A model generated the notes under the pieces. The model was not told the DNA's origin. It searched no databases and saw nothing but the letters and a program-made list of their open reading frames with translations. From Phaeoceros laevis (taxonomy: Eukaryota > Anthocerotophyta > Anthocerotopsida > Notothyladales): DNA of 64,000 nt. A program made the position numbers and the translations under genes. The stretch covers positions 26,623-90,622 of the forward strand of contig JBNGIQ010009204.1 of NCBI GenBank assembly GCA_049999765.1. Direction: 5' to 3'. Of the stretch, positions 54,901 through 64,000 are shown one piece after another (position 1 is the first letter of the stretch; the number at the start of each line of letters is the position of its first letter).

Positions 54901-55153
54901 GAAGCCAATGTCCGAGAAGGAGAAGGAAGATCAACTGTGTGGGCATGCTGAGAAGCTAGCTTTGGCGTTTGGTCTCTTGAACACTCCCGATGGCACACCT
55001 CTGGTGGTAACCAAAAACCTGCGGATGTGCAGGGACTGCCACTCTTCCACCGAGACTATGTCAAGGGTTGAAAAGAGGGACATCGTTGTACGGGACGCAC
55101 ACCGTGTGCATCGATTCGAGGCAGGATCCTGTAGCTGTAGGGGTCGACATTGA
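51959..55153 (+). CDS. PPR-DYW:KP protein 3, five PLS modules
   Basis: A single exon of 1064 aa from the ATG homologous to its neighbours (MQHQGFWTPTTGGEAQTLEL). It shares the N-terminal block (LDPTLWWDCRTNKKSARSPD, LWLNNFFEPDWVDSQLAVFD) and carries five 103-residue modules with a 309-bp period (for example at 52937 and 53246). The E region reads AGLVRKGRQYFDAMVKLHG and HYVCMVDLLGRAGHLGEAEK. The DYW:KP domain has NKKPAVAGIEVNKQVHTFVV, GHAEKLALAFGLLNTPDG (HxE), MCRDCHSSTETMSRVEKRD (CxxC) and ends SCSCRGRH. Module count and the residues at PPR-code positions differ from proteins 1 and 2, so a different RNA target is expected. Editing direction (U-to-C) is inferred from the domain class. Confidence 0.93.
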   Translation: MQHQGFWTPTTGGEAQTLELERRLNVPPRRRIHSSRTLVPCSCLAAKLDLQDNSSAVKRQELLRWQYFLDPTLWWDCRTNKKSARSPDFRQQESKEPLWLNNFFEPDWVDSQLAVFDKRVGLSAQPTSDAFLHHNATAPTVPECQGYGTAQAVIEKLSANGQLSRAVDALTVLAETQSRVSSSLLYRVIRKCGAEKNLVLGRRLDKLTVKLGYESDAFLGNHLLRMYACHGRLQEAMQVFTRVAMPDVHMWSSIISAQTAHGNPSEAIQLYNEMRSSGLEADSHIFVAALQACARAEDVQSGRQLHADVLESGIQPNSFVCTCLVDMYAKCGQLEDARRVFDSVATRNVVTWNAMIHGYAEHGLGFQALELYASMEQEGLILANSTTYACLLKACASAGALQQGTQLHSGIVKQGLLEGNIVLGNSLVNMYAKCGKLEDARKVFDSLSTRDAVTWNVMINGYAEHGLGPQALTLYANMEQEGLVLANSVTFACLLKACTSTGALQQGRQLHSRIVKRELLEGNVLLGNSLVNMYAKCGQLEDARKVFDSLATRDAVTWTAMINGYAEHGLGPQALTLYERMEQDGLILADSFTFACLLKACACAGALKQGRQLHSGILKRELLESDIVLGNCLVNMYAKCGQLEDAREVFDSMSTRDAVTWTAMISGYAEQGLGPQALALYASMEQEGLILANSVTFACLLKACTSAGALQQGRELHSGIVKRELLEGNLVLGNCLVHMYAKCGQLEDARKVFDSLSTRDAVTWNAMINGYGRNNEGHKATACFEEMILAGIQPDDTTFTCLLVACSNAGLVRKGRQYFDAMVKLHGIYPTTEHYVCMVDLLGRAGHLGEAEKVLKSAGCENDAVGLMSLLNACKTHGDIERGTWCFESLVELDPQTAPAYVLMANMYADADRWADVDRIERLRKLAGANKKPAVAGIEVNKQVHTFVVGEETGDLSCKARSTNDRLKEEGNHVPHTKLVLKPMSEKEKEDQLCGHAEKLALAFGLLNTPDGTPLVVTKNLRMCRDCHSSTETMSRVEKRDIVVRDAHRVHRFEAGSCSCRGRH

Positions 55154-55244
55154 GCGAGAAGGAAAATTGCCCACTGAATCAGTTCCACTACCTGCCTGCT
55201 GTTGGTTCCACTACCTGCCTGTAGAAGGGAGGCAAATGCTGCAC

Positions 55245-56030
55245 TGTTCTTTCCTGGCGTGATTCCTTCTTGCTGCATGCTTGCAAAGAGGATAAGCACC
55301 TCCTGATCAAACCCATGCAGAGCATATCCTGTGAGCATGGCAGTCCATGTCACAACATCCTTGCTTTGCAGATTGTCGAACACCCGACGTGCATCCTCCG
55401 GCCCCAGCACCTTGCATACATGTCTACCAAGTAGTTCAGAAAAATGTCAGGCTCGTTTCGAGATTTCAAGATGTCAGAATGCACCTGTCTGCCGACATCC
55501 AGATTCTGAGTGATGGTACAGGCTTTTGAAATGGCCACAAAAATATGGTTATCAGGTCTCACTCCCGAATCTCGCATTCGTTGGCCTTCGTTGGTACGTT
55601 GGTACAGTTCAATAGCCTCTATGGGTTGTCCTTGTCGAACGTGTGCCAAAATGATGGAGGCCCACATGTATCGATTTGGAGCAGCCACCCTGGTGAAGAC
55701 TCTACTCGCTTCCTCGAGCCTCCCATGAGAAGCGTACATACTTATGGAATGGTTGGCCAGGAATGCGTTCGACTCATAGTCACACCTGACCGCCAGACTG
55801 TAAAGGCGGCTGCCAAGAACCAACTCCTTGTGTCTGATGCACCTCTTGAGGACATCATAGAAGACAGAGTTGTCCATGCAAGTTCCTCGCTGCACCAAGT
55901 GGTCCAATGCGTCAACAGCCTCAGCAAGCCGTCCCCCCACATCGCCTATCTTTGGGGCTAAGTGAAACGAAGAAACCAGTTTGAGCTGTCCCTGTAAGAC
56001 TCGCAGCCTGCCGAATCCCCTGATCATCAA
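55245..56030 (-). pseudogene. Frameshifted, truncated PPR of the same family, antisense
   Basis: From 56030 one frame gives GGRLAEAVDALDHLVQRG, FYDVLKRCIRHKELVLGSRL, ESNAFLANHSISMYASHGRL, ASRVFTRVAAPNRYMW, VRPDNHIFVAISKACTITQN and LDVGRQVHSDILKS, to LNYLVDMYARC. A frameshift near 55400 then leads into EDARRVFDNLQSKDVVTWTA, MLTGYALHGFDQEVLILFAS and MQQEGI before similarity stops near 55250. The order matches the first five to six repeats of the intact genes; the remaining modules, E and DYW regions are missing. It lies tail-to-tail with protein 3. Confidence 0.88.
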
Positions 56031-57418
56031 ATGCTTGTTGTCAACTGCGAGCTACACTTGGCACGACTCATTGCCAAAACTTCTGAAGACTTCTCAAAAG
56101 TTGAAATTAGGGTCCTGTCTACCCTGCGATCGCCCGTGCTGGCTGGCACGCACGAGTATGGACTTTCTTGTGACGGGGTGTGTGTGTGAACATAGTGCCG
56201 GAAAGCATGCTGGGGTACTGCAGAAACACCTGACGAGCAGTCAGACAAGGGGGCCGAAAGCTTGCGAGGCAGGTGCAAGGCCCAAAAGACCTGAGATCTA
56301 TTCTTCATGCCTTCAGTGGGTTTGAAGCACCCGCATTCTGCAGTTCTGGCCACCCACAACGTTCTAGATGCTATGGGAAGGGAAGAAGCAATGAGAGACT
56401 TTTGCAAGTGAAGCTTACTCTGCAGGCGTTACCAAACGGCAAGAGTTCTAGTAGTGAAAGCTGTTACCAGTGCAAAGTGTTCAAAGACATGCTCACCATC
56501 CTTCTTCCTCTGCAGATTTAACCTGGCAACAAATGCCAAGGTACTTGTCTGGTTGGACGTGCCACTGTGCCTTTGCTTTGGTGTCCTCGCTTGTCCTGTT
56601 GATTTAGACTAGGCTACACACAGCAAATCCTCGAGGACGCTAGTAAACTTAATTACTTAGAAGATGGACGTTCACACAATGGCTGCACGCAAATATGCCC
56701 TCGCCATAGCCTGGTTACTGAATCCTGGTGGCTGCTTTTTTGGAGAGCGTGCTATTTCAAAAGAGGATGGCACTAGCCCAAAATAGAAGGCTCTGGATGT
56801 TGTCCTGAGAGCAGAATCAGCTTGACTTGATGACGCAGAATTGATATGCTGCTACCATTCGTTTGTGTACTAGACTACTCCATCTCCTCTTGCACCATTG
56901 CTTTAACAGGGCGTCCAGCTAGCAACCGCAGGAACACCCTTACGCCTCTATGGTCCAGTTTTCGTGGACTTCAATGCTCAGTCTGGGTTCTGAGGGTTAA
57001 CTTCCATCACTTCCAAGCCCCTAGATGAAGTTCCCACACCTGCAGGACGGAACAGAAAAAGGGTGAGAACAGCAGTGAGGCTCCGCGAACAAAAGGGTGA
57101 GAATAACATCAAATACGAAAAATATTGAACAATACCAAGGCCATGCTCCAACAGCTTCACAGTTGATGCTGGACTTGAAGCTTCTCATTCACCAAACAGT
57201 ACTATCAACCATACACGAAATACTTCCAGCATAGGTTGCTCAGACCACCATGATCAGTACTATGAATGCCACTACTTCATCGCAACAATTCACCATGGCT
57301 GCAACAGGGCACAAGAGCTTCAGCAAGGCGTCGAGCCAATCCACCACACAGGAACACACTCCGCAGTACAAAGTGTCTGTAGGCGTACTGACTAACTTTT
57401 TTGGACAAGTCTCCATTC
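56031..57418. other. 1.4-kb intergenic region, no gene seen
   Basis: It separates the dead PPR from the ROCO gene's 3' end. The word CTCAGTCTGGGTTCTGAGGG at about 56978 resembles CTCAGCCTGGATTCCGAGGG at 57419, the end of the ROCO coding sequence, so a scrap of the ROCO 3' end may be duplicated here. Confidence 0.35.
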
Positions 57419-60400
57419 TCAGCCTGGATTCCGAGGGTTTTGCACCTGATTATCAAACCCATCTGACAATCTTCTGATCTTCTGATCCCGGCCTTCCGTC
57501 CAGTGCCGATCACACAGCCAAGCCGTGGACCCTACCAGCGGAGTAGTGATGTATTGCACCTTTCTGAGCCGGAAATCCTTCGTGAAAGCATGTGAACCGG
57601 GATTGAGAAAAGCACTCAACCAGCTGCCTTCACCGCATGCGCTGCTCTCCAGATCCATCTCCACCTCCTTCCGCAGCGTCTCCTGCGGCACTTTGCCGTT
57701 CTTGGGCCCGGAGGAGGTGTTCCGCTGGCTCAACGTTTCAATGTCGAAGGGGAAGATAGGAGCCGGTTGGTGCGTTTGCCCAATACCGCTGGCAACATCT
57801 CCTGCTACACTCAGGCCTGGCACAAACAAACCTCCAACCTTAAGTGCAACAGCAGCAAAATCGGCTGCCAGCGCTCTTACGCTCTGCATCATGACATAAC
57901 GTTGGTCCGCCACGTAGAAGGTGCGGCCCAGTTGATCCTTGACGTCGTGATGCCCTTCTGGACATTCGCAGTGCAGATGGAGGCAGAAAGGCTCCGCTCT
58001 CCAGGCCTTTGGTATCTTCGCAGCCATGTCACGCGCCCAGCTTACATCATGGCTGGTCACGCTGATGAACTTGGGCATGTCACCAAGGTCTGCTGCAGGT
58101 GCTCCCTGAAAGCTTGGGCCAGTCTGGGGTTCTCCTTCCTGGCCATGGACGTTCCCATCCAGAAGAGCTTGTGACTTGTAGAGTGCAGCATGTAAGATGT
58201 GAGTGCCATCCTCTCCTTTGACTACACCCCAATTGTGCATGTAGTCGGGGATGCGGGCCATCAACTCTTTGAGGTCTTCAACCAATATGGATTGCCTGTA
58301 GCGACACAATGTGATCCCCCTAGCCCCAACACAATCAGGCCGAATGATGGCCTCCGCCAAAGTCACACCCTGGCATCCTTTTGTGGATGCACACAGTCGG
58401 CGGATGCTTCTCATGATTTCCGACTCCACAAACTCCACGGTTTTGTCACGGGATTGATAAGATTGGACCATGATGTCCATGAAGTAGCCGGAGGAACCAC
58501 TGTGCTCCACAAGGATCTCCATGCCGTTGAAGCAAAGGCTGCAGAGATTTTTCTCTAAAGTGCACCTGTCTTCATCGTCATCCTTGGACCACTCACCCGC
58601 CTTGTTGTGCAACACAACCTACAAATTTAATACACTTGTAAGCATCAGATATTGGAATGTTACACTCCAGGGATTGCACAAGAAAACCTTAACAGAAAAG
58701 AAAATGGGCACATGGATCCAAGGCAGCAAATGGGAGCAAGAGGAGTAATGTTGACTGACTTGCAGGCGTGGGAAGAAACCGGGTGTGACAAAAGTTCGAA
58801 TGGGGTCCGAGCACTCAAGTCTTCGTGTCACAAAGATGCGTGTGGAGGAGGAGGAAGCAGCCAAATCCTTCCACGACCTTTCCCGCTCTCCTTTTGCAGC
58901 TTTGTCATCTTTGTCTTCAAAGATAGCTGGTACTAAGTATTGACTGCCATCTCCAATGGCAAAGCACAGATCCAAGTGTTCCATGAGTTGGATGAGTTGC
59001 TCTGTGTTGACTCCCTCTGGGTTGAGTCCTACCTTGTTGAGGGCCTCCTTGAGCAAGTCGGAGAGAGAGGCCTTGGTTACAACCCCATTTTTGAACCTGT
59101 CTTCATTCCTTAGAGCTTGCATCTCTAGATGTGGTTTGACACAGCACCAAAGAGCGTACCCACCACCGGGTTTATTTTTCGTGCCTCCTGCATCGTCATG
59201 AGTGGAGAATATGTCGATGAGGTATCCAAGAATCCTATGAGCAAACCACCTGGGATTCCTCACTATGAAGGACAGCTCGGCAAAGTAAAACACCTCCCCT
59301 GCATCACGCAAGTATGCAGCTATAGCTTTCGCCATGGCAGTTGACACTTTGTCTGCAATGGACACTTTCTCTGAAGTTGTTGTACTACCGGTAGTAGTAT
59401 TGAATAGTTGCTGTAAAAACAACTTGTCCGCCTCCGATTTGCAAAGACTCTTAAAATCATCAATGGAGATGATAGGCTCCAGCTGTTGTTGTTGTCCGGA
59501 TTCTCCTTGGCCCAAAGCTGTGGCCACAGCATCACAAATGGTTGGCACCTTAGCCACATTACTGATCCTACTCTGGAGCGAGCTAACTATGTGGTCCATA
59601 AACTTTCGGAACTCTGGGTCGTCTTTGTCTGTAGCATTCACAAAGAAGAGGCAGTGAACTTCCATATCAATCAGGTGCTCAAATTTGATGGCCATATACC
59701 GAACCCACTCCTTTACCATCCTCATCATCTCTTGCCTCTCCTTTTCACTTGTAAACTTGTCCTTGCGTGTAATGACAACAAACACGGAAGGCTTGGATGC
59801 CCGAGACGGTCGGGGTTTGGAGTTAGAACAAATGAACCTAAGCCAATAGGAAAACTCATGGTCAAAGTGTTGCTTCTTTTTTAACCATAAGCCTCCTCCT
59901 CCTCCGCTCTTATTCGAATCCAATATGGGGTTGAAGGCGAAGACGAAAGCACCCGCTGCATGAACACTAGTGCCCTTGGGGAAAATGAAATCTTGTAAAC
60001 AATGAAATTCTGTTTGACCGGCAAAATCCCAAATCCACATGGTCAAATTTTGGATTTTCAAGGGGTGGATGTCAATTCCCCTTGTTCTCCTGCTAAGCTC
60101 AAGCTTGTCGTCGACTTTGAATAGCCACTTTTTCAGTATGTGTTGATAGTAGGAGTAGCTATGGTGTTGCTTCCCATGGCCATGCTGCTGCATCATGGTG
60201 TCGAGGAGTGTGGACTTCCCTGCATAGGGAAAGCCGCAAAGCACTAGGCGGCATGAGTTGGTGAGAGTGGTGGGGACATCCTTCAAGGCTGCTCTGTACT
60301 CCTGGTTGGCCTTGATCTGCTCCTCCACGACTGCAGCCCTACCTTCCACAGCCAAAGGTGTATCCTCGAGGTCGATCTCTTGGAGGCAAGTGTTGGACTC

Positions 60401-61861
60401 CAAAAGCTCCAAGAAGGCGTCATAAACAAGCTCACCATCCACTCCCGAGCAGTTGTCAAGGTCAAGCTTTGTAAGGGATTGGTTGTTGGCGAGTGCGGGG
60501 AGGATGGTTGTGGCCCACTCCTCCTTGGAATAAGGAGCATAGCTCAGGTAGAGCCCGAGCAGGGTGCGATTGGAGGCCAGCATATCCCTCAAGGCAGTAG
60601 CTGTGGGGAAGCCTCGACCTTCCTTGGTTCCGAGCTTGAGGTAGTTGAGCTGTGAGGGACAAGTGCTGCTGGCGTCGCTAGCTGGTGTAGCCGTACTAGT
60701 CGTAATAGGTCCCCCAGGCCGCTGTAGCAACGCCATGAGTGCGTGTGCACCATCGGGGTCCAGGCTAATCAACAAGTACTCCAAGCTGCTGTTACATGAC
60801 AAACCCTGCTCAACCACCATGGCGTTCCACAGAATGCCTGAGCTCCGCATGTTCAGTGTTGTGAGAGTAGTGTTGGTGCGCAGCATGGCCGCCAGGGCCT
60901 CTGCATCCGCTTCTTCAATGTTCACCGTTGCCATGCCCTCGTAGGCCGTGGAGCCAATGGTCAGCATTTCCAGAGTGGTGTTGGTGAGCAGGGCCTCACA
61001 GATGGCCACAAGTCCACCTTGTGCTGGCAACAACAATTCCAAGTGAAGCAGTGTGAGCGTGCAACGCTCATGCTTGAGCACGTGGCCCCACCCCTCGATA
61101 CCCCCCAATGTCGCTGTTTGTGGTGGAGCACCTAGAACTCCGTACAACCGGAAAGTCCGCAGGGCGGACAACTTTTGCGAGGCTGCCGCGAATGTGGCGC
61201 TCACGTGGCTACTCATTCCAGCTGGGACATTCCAGACGTTGACTTCTTCGATGGTGGCGTTGGAGGTGAGCGCCTCCGACAAGGCAGTCCACGCTGCTTC
61301 GCCCCAGCAGGAACCGCTGCCTCTCCGGATCCGCCGCGCTGCTGCCTCTCCCTCTCCGCCGACCGTGATATCCAGTCGTCGGAGAGTGGAGTTGAGGTTG
61401 AGGCATCGGCCCAGATGTGCAGCTGCCGCCGGCGTGCCAAAAGCAGCTCCCTCAATCCACAGCCCTTTCACAACGCAGTTGGAGTGGAGGGTTTCGTAGA
61501 ATGCTGCCACCGCCTCCTCGCTCACAACTATCTCATCGCCAAACCATTCAACCCATAGAACCGGCCTTTCTGTGCCCTGTCGAAACCAGGTACGAGAGGC
61601 AAGGGAGAGGAGAGCCAAGGCGAGTCCGTGGGTGCAGGCATCCGTCAGATCTGGACGCGCTGCACGCACCCAACCTGCCACCCACTCCATCCCCTTCTCC
61701 TCGATTTTTATGATGTACTCGCCATCTGGGAGCGGGTAGCCAACCTCGTCATGGTAGCACGTGGGAATGTGGGTTTGTTGAAGAAGAAGAGAGGGCAAGA
61801 GGTCGGTTGCAAGGGCAAGCATGTCCTCTGCCGAAAGAGGTTGCGGCGCCGGCCCCTCCAT
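57419..61861 (-). CDS. LRR-Roc-COR (ROCO) protein, Tornado1-like
   Basis: Two exons, 61861-58760 and 58618-57419, joined in phase (FFPRLQ|VVLHNKAGEW), give 1433 aa. The N-terminal half contains ribonuclease-inhibitor-like LRRs (LRRLDITVGGEGE, LTTLNMRSSGILWN, SLTKLDLDNCSGVDGELVYD). A Roc GTPase follows: P-loop CGFPYAGKSTLLD near residue 540, DxxG motif WDFAGQTEFH near 610 and base-recognition TRKD. A COR-like region follows (GEVFYFAELSFIVRNPRWFA, HRILGYLIDIF). The C-terminal about 400 residues are less familiar and include an Ala/Gly-rich hydrophobic stretch (AVALKVGGLFVPGLSVAGDV). Architecture and size match plant TORNADO1/LOPPED1, a ROCO protein needed for cell-file patterning and auxin responses. 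Function here is inferred from architecture. All G motifs look intact. Confidence 0.88.
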
Positions 61862-61929
61862 GCTACCTCCTTCCTCCTCAGCTCCGACGAGTTGGACTAG
61901 TGCGCTTCACCACTTCCTGCAAGGGCGCT

Positions 61930-62069
61930 TGAAAGCTTTAAAAAGAGAGAAGACGGCAGCTGGTGAAAGGCAGGTGAGTAGCACGTGGTGAAAGGCAGCA
62001 GCGTCCGCTGTGTTGTAGCGCCATGTCCACGACACGCCTTCACTCAGCAGCAATCGCAAAGAGATAGCC
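61930..62069. repeat. Upstream sequence of ROCO, copy A of a direct duplication
   Basis: Contains GCTTTAAAAAGAGAGAAGACG, AGCACGTGGTGAAAGGCAGC, CATGTCCACGACACGC and CAGCAATCGCAAAGAGATAG. A diverged second copy in the same orientation lies at 62455-62590, beyond the gap. The CACGTG inside it is a G-box core. Confidence 0.85.
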
Positions 62070-62143
62070 TCGCTCACTACGGGGATCTCACCTCACATTC
62101 ATCAGTGGCGCCCCTTGTGCATCCAGTCTGGTGCTAACACCCG

Positions 62144-62243
62144 NNNNNNNNNNNNNNNNNNNNNNNNNNNNNNNNNNNNNNNNNNNNNNNNNNNNNNNNN
62201 NNNNNNNNNNNNNNNNNNNNNNNNNNNNNNNNNNNNNNNNNNN
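62144..62243. other. Assembly gap, exactly 100 N
   Basis: Placeholder of unknown true size, flanked on both sides by related upstream sequence, so a mis-join or a missing duplicate is possible. Confidence 0.95.
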
Positions 62244-62306
62244 CCAGGAGGCCATTACGGACTGTCTCACAGCGCGGCCTGCTGTGATCCTCACAGGAGT
62301 ACGCAG

Positions 62307-62412
62307 CCAAGGAAATCAGATGACAACTTCCTTCCAAGGAAATCAGATGACAACTTCCTTCCAAGGTAATCAGATGACAACTTCCTTCCAAGGAAATCAG
62401 ATGACAACTTCG
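62307..62412. repeat. Minisatellite, 27-bp unit, about four copies
   Basis: The unit CAAGGAAATCAGATGACAAC plus TTCCTTC repeats four times with few changes (one GGTAATC variant, last copy ending CGCTC). It lies just right of the gap. Confidence 0.9.
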
Positions 62413-62454
62413 CTCCCACTCGACTGCAGCTGCGATTCACCACTGCGCGTAGCT

Positions 62455-62590
62455 CAAGCTTTAAAAAGACTCTGAGAAGACGGTGGTGAAAGCCAGCTCA
62501 ATAGCACGTGGTCAAAGCCAGCACCGTCCGCTCTGTCCTAGCACGATGTCCACGACACGCATTCACTCAGTACCAATCGCAAAGAGATAG
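62455..62590. repeat. Upstream sequence of ROCO, copy B of a direct duplication
   Basis: Matches copy A at 61930-62069: GCTTTAAAAAGACTCTGAGAAG, AATAGCACGTGGTCAAAGCC, GATGTCCACGACACGC, CAATCGCAAAGAGATAG. No ROCO coding sequence follows on either side in the visible sequence. Confidence 0.85.
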
Positions 62591-63772
62591 GCTTCAGGAC
62601 ACCGTACAGTAGGACAGTGGAATCGCCAGTAGAATTAATTATCCCTTGCCTGGAGGCCTGGAGAGGAGAGCATTACTTATAAGAGTTACCTAATTCCTAA
62701 CTAGAGTGTTCAACTCGACGCCTCAGGGGCTGCTAGGCAGCAGAGTAGACACCAGAGCAACGGGTGGCACGCCATCAACAACGGTGGCACGGCACCAGGG
62801 AGTATGCCTTCGCCTCCAGCACCCTCCTCGGTTTATATACTTATTACTAGGCTGGTGACTGGTCCAGTTTATGCATGTGGTAATTGGAGTGCATTAATTG
62901 ATAAGTCTACTAAGTCCGTCACAAACACTACATTGTTAAGTGTGACGGTCACTTCCATGCAAGTGTTGCTAACAGATTCAGGCGGAGCGCTATAGGTTAC
63001 CAGGTGAATCCGTTAAAATCAATCAAGACTGGCCCGCCACAAACGTAGTTTTTCCACCACCCAGGAAACAGACTTCCCTGTTCTCATGACTCAGAGCCTG
63101 TCTTAACCACTTTGTCTCATTAGTAGGGGCTCACAATTATCCTGAAACCCAGATCCTTGGTTTTCCCTCTATGCACAGTTCAGTTCAGATTTGGAGGTAA
63201 TTTCTGCTGTCCAGTGTCAGTTTTGTTAGAGTAGAGCTAGCTGAGCAAAGGGTGGAGGTCCAGGTGAAGGCATGCATTGTCTGGAGGATCCAGCATTTTG
63301 TTTCCTCTCCAAGAATTTTTTTTGATTGTTCACTTGAGCCAACTTCATATGAGCCAATAAGTCTATGTTTACAAATGAGAAGCAGGGCACTATTCCAAAA
63401 CACTTGGGTTTGCCAAATTGAGCAAACTCCGAAGGATCCTACCTACTTACATCCAGCTGGGAGAGCTGCAATGAGCAGCCTGAAATCCGAGACTTGCAAA
63501 AAAAACTACTCCAAAGAATGAGCTAGCGCGTCGATGGATCGTTCTCCCATGGATGCGCTGGCCAGTTGGTTCTCAGCTGTCGCTCGTCATGCTCATGCTA
63601 TGCTCAAGAAAGCTGCGACCTGGAGAGATGGTACCCAAACCAGCAAGCACTGAAATCAGCGATGACATCCGTCAAACTTCACTAGTGCATCGTGCGGTGA
63701 AGCACAACAGAGCTGGTTTACTTTGAGCGACTTCAGCGGCAGCAGCGATAGCCTGAGCCCGGCTCGAGCTGA
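62591..63772. other. Intergenic region, no supported gene
   Basis: 1.2 kb up to the extensin stop codon. Short frames only, none with a recognised motif. The right end should hold the extensin 3' UTR. Confidence 0.35.
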
Positions 63773-64000
63773 TCAGTACTTGGGGAGGTAGATCACCGGG
63801 GGTGGTGCCCCCTTCTGCTCGGGTAGAGGCTTGTAGACGTACGGCGGAGGGAGAATCTCAGGCTTGGGAGCTGGGGCATACTTGGCAGGAGGAGGGGGAG
63901 ACTTGTAGTAGTAGTGGTTGACAGGAGGAGGCGGCGGGAGCTGAGGTACCTTGGGCAGCTTTGGGAGCTTGTACTCCTCCTTCTGGGGCGGTGGGGGAGA
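63773..64000 (-). CDS. Extensin-like hydroxyproline-rich protein, C-terminal part
   Basis: The minus-strand frame is open from the right edge to a TGA at 63773-63775, giving 75 residues. It is Pro/Tyr/Lys-rich with extensin signatures: SPPPPQKEEYKLPKLPK, VPQLPPPPPVNHYYYKSPPP, PAKYAPAPKPEILPPPYVYK, ending GAPPPVIYLPKY. SPPPP blocks are sites of proline hydroxylation and arabinosylation, and the Tyr motifs (YYYK) can cross-link in the cell wall. The signal peptide and main repeat region lie outside the window. Confidence 0.85.
   Translation of the reverse strand, partial: SPPPPQKEEYKLPKLPKVPQLPPPPPVNHYYYKSPPPPAKYAPAPKPEILPPPYVYKPLPEQKGAPPPVIYLPKY

Noticed and set aside
62307-62412. CRISPR-like array
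   Set aside because: The 27-bp units are directly adjacent with no unique spacers, so this is a minisatellite in nuclear DNA.
63185-63521. Possible retrotransposon remnant on the minus strand
   Set aside because: The translations show no reverse transcriptase, integrase or gag motif, and no terminal repeats are visible.

Overview
This window is nuclear DNA from a land plant. Genes have GT-AG introns, and the products are typical of plants: PLS- and P-class pentatricopeptide repeat (PPR) proteins, a plastid fibrillin, the two-domain molybdenum insertase CNX1, a receptor kinase with leucine-rich repeats (LRRs), a LRR-Roc-COR protein and an extensin. Three PPR genes end in a DYW domain of the 'KP' type: the PG box reads KKPAVAGIEV, and the C-termini are GRH, GRY and GRH instead of DYW. 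That class is known from hornworts, ferns and lycophytes, plants that also carry out U-to-C organelle RNA editing. Dense gene spacing (roughly one gene per 3.5 to 4 kb) and short introns favour a hornwort, but this is inference. Two runs of exactly 100 N (23798-23897 and 62144-62243) are assembly joins.

Layout. 1-2544 (-): 5' part of a PLS-class PPR gene running off the left edge. 3120-4304 (+): mitochondrial monothiol glutaredoxin (GRXS15 type). 4955-6738 (-): fibrillin. 7516-13974 (-): TTI1 homologue of the TTT complex. 14758-17468 (-): DUF72 protein with a tail carrying PIP-box-like motifs. 19683-22628 (+): P-class PPR. 23258-24577 (-): intron-less phosphofructokinase copy interrupted by a gap, beside an AT-rich island with one unidentified ORF. 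26063-27129: duplicated debris (a CNX1 exon fragment and a dead PPR). 27254-28200 (+): NAA30 with a histidine-rich tail. 28913-32298 (-): CNX1. 33383-35451 (+): PP2C. 36316-38820 (+): SOBIR1-like receptor kinase. 39315-40194 (-): ribosomal protein L19e. 40744-42513 (+): intron-less methylmalonate-semialdehyde dehydrogenase.

43-56 kb is the accessory core: three head-to-tail, intron-less PPR-DYW:KP paralogues (43624-47745, 48578-51139, 51959-55153). They differ mainly in the number of an exact 309-bp (103-codon) internal module, with 8, 3 and 5 copies, and much of the difference between modules lies at PPR-code positions. Broken relatives lie at 55245-56030 and 26590-27129. This looks like a modular, recombination-prone factory of organelle RNA-editing factors, probably including U-to-C editors. 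The window closes with a two-exon ROCO (Tornado1-like) gene (57419-61861, -), a duplicated copy of its upstream sequence across a gap, and the C-terminus of an extensin (63773-64000, -).

Most other genes are single-copy housekeeping functions: mitochondrial Fe-S handling, Moco synthesis, PIKK stability, N-terminal acetylation, the ribosome and valine catabolism. No operon-like logic is expected. Exon boundaries were read by eye from splice sites, reading phase and family conservation; those given explicitly keep frame throughout.
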